From: Brevundimonas sp.
GTDB lineage: Bacteria > Pseudomonadota > Alphaproteobacteria > Caulobacterales > Caulobacteraceae
Direction of reading: 5' to 3'
Assembly (NCBI RefSeq): GCF_027487935.1
Contig: NZ_JAIYCP010000024.1
Location: 61,155 to 125,154 of the forward strand
Length of the DNA stretch: 64,000 nt
Positions 33,032 to 42,912 of the stretch are shown here, one piece after another. How positions within the stretch are numbered: the first letter of the stretch is position 1; every line of letters begins with the position of its first letter. The notes beneath the pieces are model-generated. The model was not told the origin of the DNA. It saw nothing but the letters and a program-made list of their open reading frames with translations, and did not search any database. The position numbers were made by a program, and so were the translations under genes.

Positions 33032-35180
33032 GCTCGGGGTCGCCACCCCGGCTCCAGGGCCGGTCGCCGCGCACCTCCGCCGCCCAGACCGCGCGCCAGC
33101 GGTTCTCTGACGTCGGCCCAACCCGCCACAGCTCGATCGCCCCGCCGCGCGCATAGTCGGTTCCGTCCAGCACCAGCCGCCCCGTGCATGAGGGCGGCAG
33201 CACAACCACGCTCGCTCGCACACTGACCACCGGCGCGGATCGGCACAGGGCGTCAATCTCATCCGGCGACGGCACTCGACGGCCCCACCACATCGCCAAC
33301 GGCCCGGCCCCGGGCTCGGCCGGCGCACACGAAAACCGCGTACAGGCCCAGCCCTCCAACGCCCGCTCCGCCGGCTCAAGGCCCCGCCGACGGGTCCATA
33401 CATCCACCGCAAACTGCCGCACGGCCGGTCGCATCACCACGGCCTGACCCGCCTCGACAAAGGCGGCATTGGTCCCGCCGTCTCCGATCCACAGATCCGG
33501 CACTGGCGCGCGCGGCCACAGCATGACTGAGGCCGCCAGGGGCAGGCCCAGCCACCGCAGCGGTCCTCGCCAAAGACAGCAGAACAGCACCCCGAGGAAG
33601 GCGATCGGCAGGACGAAGTCCGGCGCGCTGGCCACCGTCTTCACCGCCCCCGGCAGGCCCGCAACCCATTCGCCGACGGCCAGCATCATCCCGATACCCT
33701 GCCCTGCCAGCCACAGGAACGGCGCTCCCAGCCCCATCGGCTCCAGCAAGGCACCGAGCGCCAGCGCCGGCATGATCAGAAAATCCGACAACGGCGCCGT
33801 CGCCAGATTGGCCCCGAGCCCGTACATAGCGGTCCGGTTGAAATGCTGCATGGCGAAAGGCCCGGTCGCCGCCCCCGCCACAAGGCTGGCCATGATCGCC
33901 ATGCCCAGCCAGGCCCCGAACCGCTGGACCAGCAGGATCGGCCAGGGCGCGGAGATTTCGCGCGGTCGGACGGGCCAGGCCTCGACCAGGGCCACCAGCG
34001 CCGCCGTTGCCGCAAACGACATCTGGAAGCCCGGCGTGACGATGGCTTCGGGCTGAAGCAGAAGAACCACGAAGGCCGCCACCGCCAGGGCATGCATGGT
34101 GATGGCCGGCCGGTCCAGCAGGATGGCCAGAAAGGCAATGGAGGCCGTGATCGCCGCTCGCTCGGCCGGCGGCGGGTGCCCCGAGACGATGAGATAGGTC
34201 CCCACCGCCAGCAGTCCCGCCCAGGCCGCCACCTTCTTGCCCGGGACCCGAAGCGCCAGCCAGGGCCATGCCGCGACAAGCAAGCGCACCAGAAAGAAGC
34301 TGAAGCCCCCGACCACCGCCATATGCAGACCCGAGATCGACAGGATGTGCGCGAGGCCGGAGTCTCGCATGACATCGACCTCGGCCGGATCGAGCCAGGC
34401 CTCATGGCCCGTGGTCATGGCCGCAGCGACCCCGCCGGTCCGTTCCCCCAGCCGCGCCACGATCCGCTTGGCCAGGTCATAACGCAGGCCGTTGACCGCC
34501 ATGGCCGCCCGGACCGTCCAGGGCGGCGACGAAAGATAGGCTGGACGGGTCTCCGACAGCGAAAAGGCCACGCCGCCCATGCTCTGGAAAAACGCATTGC
34601 GGCCGAAGTCATAGGCCCCGGGGCTGGCCGGCGCCGGGGGCGGGTTCAGCAGGGCAAACAGCCGGATCGCATCACCCGGCTCGGGTGCAACGCCCTGCAC
34701 CGTGGCCCTGAGGCGGGTTGGTGTGTCCCTCGGTGCCAGCCCCTCGATGCGAGCCGGTGCGATCACCACCCGGGCACCGGACTCGCCGGGGCTGTCGACA
34801 TCAATGACCCAGGCTTCCACCACGGTCGGCCGGGCCATGGCCGGGGCGATCGGTGCCGCCACCGCATCCGTCCGAAGCTTGGCCGCCGCGATCCCAAGGG
34901 TGAAGCAGGCCAGCAGCATCAGGCCAAGGGTCCAGACCCGCGCCAGTGCCAGTCTGCGTGCCCCGAGCCAGAAAGCTGCCGACACCAGAGCGCCGGTGAT
35001 CAGAGGCCAGGCGGGTGGTTCAGACTTGAACGCGAAATAGACGGCGCAGCCGCCGCCGAACGCCACCGGAGCCCAAAGTCGCCAGCGTAGCGTCTGGGCC
35101 GCGACCTGCGCGCCCAGGAAATGCCGGGCGCGCTCACCGAGACTGGGATTTGCCGGTGCCGGCGCTATAACGCCCGGCAT
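33012..35180 (-). CDS. comEC: ComEC/Rec2-type DNA-uptake membrane protein
   Basis: 722 residues from ATG 35180. GGAGGGGGAGG just upstream on the minus strand supports this start; an in-frame extension 33 codons longer would run into gltX. The N-terminal part has several membrane helices ([23 protein letters not shown]). An OB-like DUF4131 region follows, with the Competence domain ([15 protein letters not shown], a classic motif) and ~8-10 helices. Residues ~540-720 are a C-terminal soluble region. The metallo-beta-lactamase domain of Bacillus ComEC is reduced or missing, as in many alphaproteobacteria. It would form the inner-membrane channel for single-stranded DNA in transformation. Other competence genes are not nearby. 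Confidence 0.88.
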   Translation of the reverse strand: MPGVIAPAPANPSLGERARHFLGAQVAAQTLRWRLWAPVAFGGGCAVYFAFKSEPPAWPLITGALVSAAFWLGARRLALARVWTLGLMLLACFTLGIAAAKLRTDAVAAPIAPAMARPTVVEAWVIDVDSPGESGARVVIAPARIEGLAPRDTPTRLRATVQGVAPEPGDAIRLFALLNPPPAPASPGAYDFGRNAFFQSMGGVAFSLSETRPAYLSSPPWTVRAAMAVNGLRYDLAKRIVARLGERTGGVAAAMTTGHEAWLDPAEVDVMRDSGLAHILSISGLHMAVVGGFSFFLVRLLVAAWPWLALRVPGKKVAAWAGLLAVGTYLIVSGHPPPAERAAITASIAFLAILLDRPAITMHALAVAAFVVLLLQPEAIVTPGFQMSFAATAALVALVEAWPVRPREISAPWPILLVQRFGAWLGMAIMASLVAGAATGPFAMQHFNRTAMYGLGANLATAPLSDFLIMPALALGALLEPMGLGAPFLWLAGQGIGMMLAVGEWVAGLPGAVKTVASAPDFVLPIAFLGVLFCCLWRGPLRWLGLPLAASVMLWPRAPVPDLWIGDGGTNAAFVEAGQAVVMRPAVRQFAVDVWTRRRGLEPAERALEGWACTRFSCAPAEPGAGPLAMWWGRRVPSPDEIDALCRSAPVVSVRASVVVLPPSCTGRLVLDGTDYARGGAIELWRVGPTSENRWRAVWAAEVRGDRPWSRGGDPELSDSGG

Positions 35181-36603
35181 GACCTCCCCCTCCAACTCCG
35201 CCCCCGCTGTCGTCACCCGCTTTGCCCCCTCGCCGACGGGGTCCCTGCACATCGGCGGTGCCCGCACCGCCCTATTCAACTATTTGTATGCCAAGGGACG
35301 CAACGGTAAGTTTCTTGTGCGGGTCGAGGACACCGACCGCGAGCGCTCTACCGACGCGGCCGTGAAAGCCATCTTCGACGGTCTGAGCTGGCTGGAGCTG
35401 ATCGCCGACGAGGAGCCGGTGTTCCAGTACAGTCGCGCCGACCGCCACCGTGCGGTGGTCAACGAACTGCTGGAGCGCGGCGAGGCCTATCGCGACTTTA
35501 CCTCGGCCGAGGAAACCGGACGCCTGCGCGATCTGGCCAAGGCCGAGCGCCGCACCTTCGAATCGCCGTGGCGCGACCGCGAGCCGACCGTCGATGACCT
35601 GGGCCAGCCCCATGTTGTCCGGTTCCGCCGCCCCCTGCCCGGCAAGGTTACGGTCGAGGACGAGGTCCAGGGCACGGTCAGCTGGTCCAATGACGACCTC
35701 GACGATCTGGTCCTGCTCCGCAGTGACGGAGCCCCGACCTACAATCTGGCTGTGGTGGTCGATGACCACGACATGGGTGTCACCCATGTGATCCGGGGCG
35801 ACGATCACCTGAACAACGCAGCCCGCCAGAGCCTGATCTATGACGCCCTCGGCTGGACCCGGCCCGTCTTCGCCCACATCCCGCTGATCCACGGGCCCGA
35901 TGGTGCCAAGCTGTCCAAGCGGCACGGGGCACAGGCGGTGCATGAATACGCCGAGATGGGCTATCTGCCCGAGGCCATGCGCAACTATCTGGCCCGGCTG
36001 GGATGGGCCCACGGGGACGAGGAACTGTTCAGCGACGCCCAGGCGCGCGCGTGGTTCGACCTGACCGGCGTGGGCAAGGCTCCGGCCCGGCTGGATTTCG
36101 ACAAACTGGCCCACGTCAACGCCCACTGGATCCGTCTGGCCGACGACACGCGGCTGGCCCGGATGACGCTGGACGTCCACCTGGCCCGAGGCCACGCCCT
36201 TCGCCCGAACGACGAGACCCGGTTGTTGCAGGCCATGCCCTATATCAAGGATCGCGCGAAGACCCTGCTGGAACTGGCCGACCAGTCCGCCTTCGCTCTC
36301 AAGGTCCGGCCGCTGACAATCTTTGAAAAGGCCCTCCCGATGCTGACCGGGGAATCAGGCGAGCGAATCAGCCGCCTGCGCGACCGGCTGAGGCTTTTCG
36401 CCAGCTGGGATGTCTTCGCCCTCGAGGCCGAACTGAAGGTTTTCGCCGAAGAGGAGGCCGTCGGCTTCGGCAAGATCGGCCCCGCCGTGCGTGCAGCGCT
36501 GACGGGAGACGGCGTTTCGCCGGATATTGCAAAGACTTTGGCAGCCTTGGGGCGGGAAGAAAGCCTCGGGCGCTTGGATGATGCGCTGCAACAGACTATC
36601 TGA
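35179..36603 (+). CDS. gltX: Glutamyl-tRNA synthetase
   Basis: 474 residues, a class I aminoacyl-tRNA synthetase. The HIGH motif is in RFAPSPTGSLHIGGARTALFN, and the KMSKS-type loop is KLSKRHG near residue 243. NYLARLGWAHGDEELFS and a C-terminal helical anticodon-binding region follow. The start at ATG 35179 is the only sensible one, because the conserved VVTRFAPSP begins 10 residues later; no clear ribosome site precedes it, so a leaderless or weakly initiated transcript is possible. Its ATG and the comEC ATG share the tetranucleotide CATG on opposite strands. Alphaproteobacteria often carry two GluRS copies; which one this is cannot be told here. Confidence 0.93.
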   Translation: MTSPSNSAPAVVTRFAPSPTGSLHIGGARTALFNYLYAKGRNGKFLVRVEDTDRERSTDAAVKAIFDGLSWLELIADEEPVFQYSRADRHRAVVNELLERGEAYRDFTSAEETGRLRDLAKAERRTFESPWRDREPTVDDLGQPHVVRFRRPLPGKVTVEDEVQGTVSWSNDDLDDLVLLRSDGAPTYNLAVVVDDHDMGVTHVIRGDDHLNNAARQSLIYDALGWTRPVFAHIPLIHGPDGAKLSKRHGAQAVHEYAEMGYLPEAMRNYLARLGWAHGDEELFSDAQARAWFDLTGVGKAPARLDFDKLAHVNAHWIRLADDTRLARMTLDVHLARGHALRPNDETRLLQAMPYIKDRAKTLLELADQSAFALKVRPLTIFEKALPMLTGESGERISRLRDRLRLFASWDVFALEAELKVFAEEEAVGFGKIGPAVRAALTGDGVSPDIAKTLAALGREESLGRLDDALQQTI

Positions 36604-36669
36604 CATCTACACACGGATCACGACCCGACGCCTCCCCGCCGGGCCCTGCACCTTCACCATGGGGCTGAC

Positions 36670-37971
36670 ATGACAGACCAAGCCAAGGCCGCCCGTACGG
36701 CCACGCTGACCTTAGGCGACAAGACCGTCGAACTGCCGGTCCTTTCGGGCTCAACCGGCCCCGATGTCATCGATATCCGCAAGCTTTACGGGGCGACGGA
36801 CGCCTTCACCTACGACCCCGGTTTCACCTCCACGGCGGCCTGCGAAAGTGCTCTGACCTTCATCGACGGCGATGTCGGCACGCTGCTGCACCGCGGCTAT
36901 CCGATCGACCAGCTGGCCTCGCAGTCGAACTTCATCGAGGTCTGCCATCTGCTGCTGCACGGCGAACTGCCGACCGCCGCAGAGTACGAGCCGTTCGAAC
37001 GCAGCATCACCATGCACACGATGCTGCATTCGCAATTCGACCGCTTCTTCGAGGGCTTCCGCCGCGACGCACACCCGATGTCGATCATGGTCGGCACCGT
37101 CGGTGCCCTGTCGGCCTTCTATCACGACAGCCTCGACATCCACGATCCGGTCCAGCGCAACATCTCGGCCATCCGTCTTATCGCCAAGATGCCGACCCTC
37201 GCCGCCCGTGCCTACAAATACCACGTAGGCCAGCCCTTCGTGTCGCCGCGCAACGACCTGAGCTACGCCGAGAATTTCCTGCGTATGTGTTTCGCGGTTC
37301 CGGCCGAGGACTATGTGGTCAATCCGGTGCTGGCCAAGGCCATGGACCGGATATTCATCCTCCATGCCGACCATGAGCAAAACGCCTCGACCTCGACCGT
37401 CCGCCTGGCCGGTTCGTCGGGTGCCAATCCGTTCGCCTGTATCGCGGCCGGCATCGCCTGCCTCTGGGGACCCTCGCACGGTGGGGCCAATGAGGAGGCG
37501 CTGAACATGCTCAAGGAGATCGGCACTCCGGACAGGATTCCGGAGTTCATCGATGGCGTGAAGGCCAAGAGGTACAAGCTGATGGGCTTCGGCCACCGGG
37601 TTTACAAAAACTACGACCCGCGCGCCAAGGTGATGAAGGAAAGCGCCGACGAGGTGCTGGCCGCGGTCGGTGATCCCAATGACCCCCTGTTCCAGGTCGC
37701 CAAGGAACTGGAGCGTATCGCGCTGAACGACGAGTATTTCATCGAGCGCAAACTGTTCCCCAACGTCGACTTCTATTCGGGCATCACCCTGTCGGCGATG
37801 GGTTTCCCGACCTCGATGTTCACGGTGCTGTTCTCGCTTGCCCGCACCGTTGGCTGGATCTCCCAGTGGCAGGAAATGATGGAAGACCCCGGCCAGAAGA
37901 TCGGCCGCCCGCGCCAACTCTATACGGGCCCGACCGAGCGCAACTACGTGCCGATACAGCTGCGCGGCTGA
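36670..37971 (+). CDS. gltA: Citrate synthase (hexameric, type II)
   Basis: 433 residues, the length of the NADH-sensitive hexameric enzymes of Gram-negatives. It condenses acetyl-CoA and oxaloacetate as entry to the TCA cycle. A small N-terminal beta domain ([18 protein letters not shown]) precedes the helical core. [13 protein letters not shown] and [15 protein letters not shown] contain the active-site His residues, and [14 protein letters not shown] carries the C-terminal catalytic Asp region. It lies 66 bp after gltX, likely co-transcribed. A strong terminator follows. Confidence 0.97.
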   Translation: MTDQAKAARTATLTLGDKTVELPVLSGSTGPDVIDIRKLYGATDAFTYDPGFTSTAACESALTFIDGDVGTLLHRGYPIDQLASQSNFIEVCHLLLHGELPTAAEYEPFERSITMHTMLHSQFDRFFEGFRRDAHPMSIMVGTVGALSAFYHDSLDIHDPVQRNISAIRLIAKMPTLAARAYKYHVGQPFVSPRNDLSYAENFLRMCFAVPAEDYVVNPVLAKAMDRIFILHADHEQNASTSTVRLAGSSGANPFACIAAGIACLWGPSHGGANEEALNMLKEIGTPDRIPEFIDGVKAKRYKLMGFGHRVYKNYDPRAKVMKESADEVLAAVGDPNDPLFQVAKELERIALNDEYFIERKLFPNVDFYSGITLSAMGFPTSMFTVLFSLARTVGWISQWQEMMEDPGQKIGRPRQLYTGPTERNYVPIQLRG

Positions 37972-37979
37972 TCCGCTTT

Positions 37980-38027
37980 CCAGACAGCAAAAACGCCGGG
38001 GCTCAGGCCCCGGCGTTTTTTGTCTGG
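37980..38027. terminator. Strong bidirectional terminator shared by gltA and lpxB
   Basis: GCCGGGGC (37995-38002) and GCCCCGGC (38007-38014) form the core with loop TCAG. The stem extends through AAAAAC/GTTTTTT, then an outer CCAGACA/TGTCTGG pair. There is a T-run on both strands. The four-base loop contains the lpxB stop codon (38003-38005), so lpxB translation ends inside its own terminator. Confidence 0.88.
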
Positions 38028-39175
38028 ATGACCCTTAGCAACGCATCCGCCGCGATCTCCGACGGATCCCGTCCCTCGCGCCCCATCCGGTCCAATGCCG
38101 CCGTCTGGCGCGCCGCCTGATGCGCCCGGGCAGCCGGGTCTCCCAGCAGCCGGCCGACCTCGGCAGCCACCTTCTCGGGCGTGGCATCGTTCTGGATCAG
38201 CTCACGAGCGATTTCCTCGTCAGCGGCATGATTGAACAGGGTCGCATATCTCCCGGTGAAGAACGGCTTCATGATCGCATAGCTGAGCGGCTGGAAGCGG
38301 TAGGCAACGACCACAGGCGTGCCGGCAAGCGCCAGCTCGGTGGAGACGGTGCCACTGGTCGCGAGGGCCACGGTAGCCGCCCGCATGGCGGCGTATTTCT
38401 GATCTTCCCCGACCACATGGGCGCGGAACGGCCAGGTGGCGACACGACCGGTGACATCGGCGGCCACCGTCCCGGCGGCGACCACAGCGATCTCCAGCGC
38501 CGGATCGGCGGCCTTCAGCCGGGCGACCGCCGCCTCATAGACCGGCGTCATCAACTTGATCTCCGACGGCCGACTGCCCGGCAGCACGACCAGCAGGGGC
38601 GCAGCGGCAGCGATGCCGCGCGAGGCACGGAAAGCCACCGGGTCGGCACCACTCATATCCACATGCAGGGCCTGGGACCCGACCACAGTGGTCGCAAGAC
38701 CCTCGCGCTCGAACCACGGCGCGTCGAAAGCATAGAGGGCCAGCAGGTGATCCACCGCCGCCGCAAGCGTCTTCGCCCGCCCGGGTCGCGACGCCCAGAC
38801 CTGTGGCCCCACGTATTTGATCAGCGGTGTTCCCGGCAGGGCCTCCCGCAGGGCTTTGGCAACCCGGATGGTGAAACCCCAGCTGTCGATCAGCACCACA
38901 GCATCGGGCTTCTCGGCCCGGGCGAGCGCCACCGTATCGGCGACACGGCGCTTGACGATGCCGTAGGCCTTCAGCCCCTCGATCCAGCCCAGCACCGACA
39001 GGTCTGCAATATCGAAGGGGCTTTGGACCCCCTGTTCCGTCATCCGCGGCCCCCCGATGCCGACGAAGGTAACCTCGGGGCCCAGTCTTGCCTTCAGCGC
39101 GCGCGCCAGCCCGGCTCCGAGCGCATCGCCGGAGGCCTCGGCGGCGACCAGCATGACCTTCAGCAGCTGGCTCAT
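38003..39175 (-). CDS. lpxB: Lipid-A-disaccharide synthase
   Basis: 390 residues, a GT19 glycosyltransferase. It joins UDP-2,3-diacylglucosamine to 2,3-diacylglucosamine-1-phosphate at the inner membrane. Landmarks are VAAEASGDALGAGL, GIGGPRMTEQG, VLIDSWGFTIRVAK, YVGPQVWASRPGRAK and LLVVLPGSRPSEI, with a closing GTVSTELALAGTPVVVAYR. The start overlaps the lpxI stop by 4 bp (ATGA), as expected since LpxI makes one of its substrates. The final codons form one arm of the shared terminator. It is last in the long envelope-gene run. Confidence 0.96.
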   Translation of the reverse strand: MSQLLKVMLVAAEASGDALGAGLARALKARLGPEVTFVGIGGPRMTEQGVQSPFDIADLSVLGWIEGLKAYGIVKRRVADTVALARAEKPDAVVLIDSWGFTIRVAKALREALPGTPLIKYVGPQVWASRPGRAKTLAAAVDHLLALYAFDAPWFEREGLATTVVGSQALHVDMSGADPVAFRASRGIAAAAPLLVVLPGSRPSEIKLMTPVYEAAVARLKAADPALEIAVVAAGTVAADVTGRVATWPFRAHVVGEDQKYAAMRAATVALATSGTVSTELALAGTPVVVAYRFQPLSYAIMKPFFTGRYATLFNHAADEEIARELIQNDATPEKVAAEVGRLLGDPAARAHQAARQTAALDRMGREGRDPSEIAADALLRVIQTKNAGA

Positions 39176-40002
39176 CGCTGCTCACCCCAGACGAACAGCC
39201 CCAGCCGGTCAGCGGCCTCGATCAGTCCGGCCCGGTCGATCAGGATCAACCTGCCCGCGACACCTCCGACCCCCGCCAAACCGGCTGCGGCGGCCATCTC
39301 GACCGTTCGGGCTCCGATCACCGGCATGTCTACCCGCATGTCCTGGATCGGCTTCGGCGCCTTGCCGAGCGCGCCCTTGCGCTCTCGCGCCGAGCCGCGC
39401 AGGTCGGAGGGCAGACCCGCGACGCGGGCCAGCATGGCGTCCGTGCCCTCCTGGGCCTCTACCGCCAGCACCAGCCCTTGGCAGACCACCGCCCCCTGGC
39501 CGATATCCAGTTCGCCCGCCTTCTCGGCAACATGGAGCGCCTTTCTGAGATCAGAAAGCTGCTCGTCAGTCGGCCGAACCGCGCCGAGCGCACCGGCCGG
39601 CAGGGTCTCGCCGCCCAGAATGTCGTCAGCGCCCTCGATGGCGTAGCCCTCGCCCTCGAACACCGAAAGGATCTTGCGCAACAGCGCGTCATCTCCCCGG
39701 GTCGCGGCGGCGATGATGCCCGGCATCAGGGCGGCCCCCTTCAGATCGGGCTTCAGGGTCCTGAAATCCGGACGGCTGACCGTGCCTGCGAAACAGACAG
39801 CCGTGCAGCCCGCCTTTTTCAGCGCCGACAGAATCCGGCCAAACTCGGCCATGCCCGCTTCAAGACCGGGGTGCCGAGCCAGATGAACATCGGCGAACCC
39901 CGCCAGCCGGACCACGAAAACCGGACGGCCCTCGGCCTCGCAACGCGCAGCCACCGAGACCGGCAAGGCCCCGCCGCCGGCGATCAGGCCCAGCTTGTTC
40001 AT
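39172..40002 (-). CDS. lpxI: UDP-2,3-diacylglucosamine hydrolase, LpxI type
   Basis: 276 residues from ATG 40002, where family homology starts (MNKLGLIAGGGALPVSVAARC). The longer upstream frame is a shadow of lpxA. It is the alphaproteobacterial replacement for LpxH, cleaving UDP-2,3-diacylglucosamine to lipid X and UMP. Typical segments are CFAGTVSRPDF, PGIIAAATRGDDALL, GQGAVVCQGLVLAVEAQEGTD and LGKAPKPIQDMRVDMPVIG. It sits 13 bp after lpxA and overlaps lpxB by 4 bp. Confidence 0.94.
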   Translation of the reverse strand: MNKLGLIAGGGALPVSVAARCEAEGRPVFVVRLAGFADVHLARHPGLEAGMAEFGRILSALKKAGCTAVCFAGTVSRPDFRTLKPDLKGAALMPGIIAAATRGDDALLRKILSVFEGEGYAIEGADDILGGETLPAGALGAVRPTDEQLSDLRKALHVAEKAGELDIGQGAVVCQGLVLAVEAQEGTDAMLARVAGLPSDLRGSARERKGALGKAPKPIQDMRVDMPVIGARTVEMAAAAGLAGVGGVAGRLILIDRAGLIEAADRLGLFVWGEQR

Positions 40003-40015
40003 TCGGCCAACTTTC

Positions 40016-40804
40016 CTAGACGCCCGGCAGGCAAAGCGGGCGCTTTCCAGCTTCGCGGATGAAGGTTGTGATTTCCATGATCTCGGGCAGGTCGACATAA
40101 CCGGCTTCGACGGCATCAAGCCGCTCGGCAAAGGTTCCAGCACCCTCGAACAGCTCGCGGTAGCCCGCCAGCAGTCTCCGGATCGCGCCCTTGTCATAAC
40201 CCTTGCGCTTCAACCCGATCAGATTCAGCCCGTGCAGCTGGGCGTGATTTCCCCATGCCGAACCATAGGGAATGACGTCACGGGTGACCGCCGCCAGCCC
40301 GCCGATGATGGCACCCTGCCCCACCCGCCCGAACTGATGGACCGCCGAAAGTCCTCCCAGAAAGACCCGGTCGCCGACCTCTGAATGTCCGCCGAGGGTC
40401 GCCTGATTGGCGAAGGTGACATGGTCGCCCACGATCGCGTCATGACCGACATGGGCTCCGGTCATAAACATGCAGCCCTTGCCGATCCGGGTCAGCCCGC
40501 CGCCGACCGGGGTTCCCCGATTGAAGGTGCTGTGCTCGCGGACGAGGCAGTCCTCGCCGATCTCGAGCCTTACCGGCTCACCCTTGTAGCCGCCGTGCTG
40601 CGGATCACCGCCGATGACGCAAAACGGATGGATTGTCGTCCGGGCACCCACCACCGTATCTTGCTGGATCACGACATGGCTGAGCAGACGTACGTCCTCG
40701 CCGAGCTCCACACCGGGTCCGACCACGCTCCAGGGTCCGATCTCGACCCCGTCGGCCAGAACCACACCGCTATCGACCATGGCTGTGGGGTGAATGCGGC
40801 TCAT
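40016..40804 (-). CDS. lpxA: UDP-N-acetylglucosamine acyltransferase
   Basis: 262 residues with a left-handed parallel beta-helix of hexapeptide repeats from residue 1 to ~185. It adds the first hydroxyacyl chain to UDP-GlcNAc. The catalytic His is expected in TGAHVGHDAIVGDH. FCVIGGDPQHGGYKGE and HSTFNRGT are typical LpxA features, as is the helical C-terminus beginning GLKRKGYDK. The start overlaps the fabZ stop by 4 bp, so hydroxyacyl-ACP dehydration and its competing use for lipid A are made from one mRNA. Confidence 0.96.
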   Translation of the reverse strand: MSRIHPTAMVDSGVVLADGVEIGPWSVVGPGVELGEDVRLLSHVVIQQDTVVGARTTIHPFCVIGGDPQHGGYKGEPVRLEIGEDCLVREHSTFNRGTPVGGGLTRIGKGCMFMTGAHVGHDAIVGDHVTFANQATLGGHSEVGDRVFLGGLSAVHQFGRVGQGAIIGGLAAVTRDVIPYGSAWGNHAQLHGLNLIGLKRKGYDKGAIRRLLAGYRELFEGAGTFAERLDAVEAGYVDLPEIMEITTFIREAGKRPLCLPGV

Positions 40805-41268
40805 GATGCGGCCGACGGGTCGACCGTGACCATCATGGCCGCGAACTCGGCCTCTGACGCCAACTTGCCGTCGATGAATGTCTCGCCCCGGAATTTGAAG
40901 ATGTCGCCCCGGACCTTGGTCACGACCACCTGCATCCGCAGCTGATCACCGGGCCGGGCGGGCTTGCGGAAGCGCACACCGTCGATCGACATGAACATGA
41001 TCACCTTGCCCTCGACCTGGACGTCCATCGATTTGGACATCAGCAACGCGCCGGTCTGGGCCATGGCCTCGACAATCATCACGCCGGGCATGACGGGATC
41101 GATCGGGAAATGGCCGGGGAAAAAGGGCTCGTTGTGGGTGACGTTCTTGATGCCCGTAATCGAGGTATTGGCGACAAAATCCTCCGCCTTGTCGACCAGC
41201 AGAAAGGGATAGCGGTGCGGCAGCCTGCGCATCACCTCGGCATAGTCGATCTTGCCGTCGTCGCTCAT
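40801..41268 (-). CDS. fabZ: 3-hydroxyacyl-ACP dehydratase
   Basis: 155 residues, hotdog fold. It dehydrates 3-hydroxyacyl-ACP in fatty acid synthesis and so balances flux against lipid A synthesis. The catalytic His is in LPHRYPFLLVDKAEDF and the catalytic Glu in PGVMIVEAMAQTGA; HFPIDPVMPG is the family signature. AGGAGG lies 8 nt before ATG 41268. It overlaps lpxA by 4 bp and follows lpxD by 24 bp. Confidence 0.96.
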   Translation of the reverse strand: MSDDGKIDYAEVMRRLPHRYPFLLVDKAEDFVANTSITGIKNVTHNEPFFPGHFPIDPVMPGVMIVEAMAQTGALLMSKSMDVQVEGKVIMFMSIDGVRFRKPARPGDQLRMQVVVTKVRGDIFKFRGETFIDGKLASEAEFAAMMVTVDPSAAS

Positions 41269-41292
41269 CCTGCGGCCTCCTCACCATGCGCG

Positions 41293-42294
41293 TCAGGCGC
41301 GCCCCTTCGGTGACGTCTGTTTGGCGAGCCAGACGGCTTCGCGCAAGGACTGGCGGATAGGCTTGGCCGGATAACCCGACCAGGTCTCACCCGCCGGGAT
41401 ATCCGCCAGCACGCCGGCCCCGCCGGCCACGCGGGCCCCTGCGCCGATCCTGATGTGGTCCCCGACACCGGCCTGCCCCCCGAAGATGACATTGTCACCG
41501 ACGGTGCAGGACCCCGAGATTCCGGTAAAGGCGGCCAGCAGACAGTTGCGGCCGATGACGCAGTTGTGGGCGATCATGACCAGATTATCGATCTTGGTAT
41601 TCTCGCCGATGACGGTGTCGTCATAGGCTCCGCGGTCGATGCAGGAATTGGCCCCGACCGTGACGCCGTCCTGCAGGATCACCCGGCCGAGCTGGGGCAC
41701 ATCGACAGGACCGGTTTTTGACCTTGCCGCGCCGAAGCCCGCCTCGCCGATCCGCACGCCGGCGAACAGGCTCACGCGGTCCCCGATCAGAGCAAAGCTG
41801 ACACTGACATTGTTGCCGATAACGCAGTCGCGTCCGATCTGGACACCCGGACCGATGACGGTGTTGGCACCGATACGCGTCCCTCGCCCGATACGCGCAC
41901 CGGGGCCAACCACCACGCCGGGTTCGAACACCACGGTGTCGTCCTCGGCGGCCTCATCGCGATCCGCAGCGGTCAGGAAAATCGGGCGGTGGAAGGCCAG
42001 GGAGGCATGCGCCCAGGCGGCCTGGGGGTGGTCCGAAACGATCAAGGCCGCACCGGCCGGGGCGCTTTCGATCGCCGACCCGGGAAGGATCACACACCCG
42101 GCCCGGGTCTGGGCCAGGGCCGCAACGAATTTGCGATCTCCGAGAAAGGCGACGTCACGCGCTGAGGCGGACCCGAGCGGCGCCACGGCGGAGATCTGAC
42201 GATCCCCGCCTCGCAGGACCTCGCCGCCGACCCGCCCGGCCAGCGCCGCCACGCTCAGGGCGGGCAGGCTGTCGAAAAAGCGCGGATCAGGCAT
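41293..42294 (-). CDS. lpxD: UDP-3-O-(3-hydroxyacyl)glucosamine N-acyltransferase
   Basis: 333 residues. The N-terminal uridine-binding domain (LSVAALAGRVGGEVLRG, DVAFLGDRKFVAAL) is followed by a beta-helix of hexapeptide repeats with the catalytic-type His in NLVMIAHNCVIGRN. It adds the second acyl chain to the glucosamine nitrogen. GQAGVGDHIRIGAGARVAGGAGVLADIPAGETWSGYPA-type turns close the helix; the final helix binds ACP. It lies 7 bp after the Skp/OmpH gene. Confidence 0.95.
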   Translation of the reverse strand: MPDPRFFDSLPALSVAALAGRVGGEVLRGGDRQISAVAPLGSASARDVAFLGDRKFVAALAQTRAGCVILPGSAIESAPAGAALIVSDHPQAAWAHASLAFHRPIFLTAADRDEAAEDDTVVFEPGVVVGPGARIGRGTRIGANTVIGPGVQIGRDCVIGNNVSVSFALIGDRVSLFAGVRIGEAGFGAARSKTGPVDVPQLGRVILQDGVTVGANSCIDRGAYDDTVIGENTKIDNLVMIAHNCVIGRNCLLAAFTGISGSCTVGDNVIFGGQAGVGDHIRIGAGARVAGGAGVLADIPAGETWSGYPAKPIRQSLREAVWLAKQTSPKGRA

Positions 42295-42301
42295 GGGCGC
42301 C

Positions 42302-42880
42302 CTACTGTTGAACCTGGGCCGGCACTTCGAGACGGTTGAAGGAGATCGACGGAAGGCTGGTGTTCAGGCGCTGGATCACCAGGTCGGTCACATCCATGGC
42401 CGGGTTGGAGATATAGACTGCCGACCGATCCAGCAGCAGGCCGCAGCCACGCTCCTGGTACACGGCGACCAGAATGGGGTCAGCCGACTGGGCGATGGTC
42501 CGGATCTGCATCTGCTGCGTGTACTGCAGTTCGGCCTGACGACGCTGTTCCAGCTGCTGGGCCTCCTGAGCACGGGCCTGCCAGGCACGCATGCGCGTGC
42601 CGTCCGGATCGGCCGCCTGGCCGCCCTGTTGCAGGGCCTGTGCCTCGGTCTGAAGGGCGGCACCATAGGGCGCGAGCTCGCCCTGCACTTCGGTGATCAG
42701 CCGCTGCATACCGGCCTGGACGGACTGGCCGGCCATCGACTGGGCCAGCAAACGATCGTTGTGGAACACACAGACGCCCGGCAGGACCGGGCCCGGATTG
42801 GTCGGGGCCTGGGCTTGGGCTGCGGCAGCGCCGGCAGCCAGTGACGCGAGGGCGAAAGCGCCGATTGCGAACAGTTTCAT
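42302..42880 (-). CDS. OmpH/Skp-family periplasmic chaperone
   Basis: 192 residues with a signal peptide (cleavage near AAAAQAQ). The family normally forms a jellyfish-like trimer that carries unfolded outer-membrane proteins to BamA. The middle (about residues 60-125) is long, Gln/Ala-rich and helical (QARAQEAQQLEQRRQAELQ), matching the tentacles. PGVCVFHNDRLLAQS and VYQERGCGLLLDRSAVY contain two cysteines that could pair. ISNPAMDVTDLVIQRLN is the typical OmpH ending. It lies between bamA (32 bp upstream) and lpxD, the usual place. Confidence 0.88.
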   Translation of the reverse strand: MKLFAIGAFALASLAAGAAAAQAQAPTNPGPVLPGVCVFHNDRLLAQSMAGQSVQAGMQRLITEVQGELAPYGAALQTEAQALQQGGQAADPDGTRMRAWQARAQEAQQLEQRRQAELQYTQQMQIRTIAQSADPILVAVYQERGCGLLLDRSAVYISNPAMDVTDLVIQRLNTSLPSISFNRLEVPAQVQQ

Positions 42881-42912
42881 CGTGAACCTTTGATGCGGAA
42901 AAATCGCCCGCG

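Noticed and set aside
40003..40197. N-terminal extension of lpxI
   Set aside because: The segment overlaps lpxA in another frame and is Ser/Arg-rich; LpxI homology begins at 40002.
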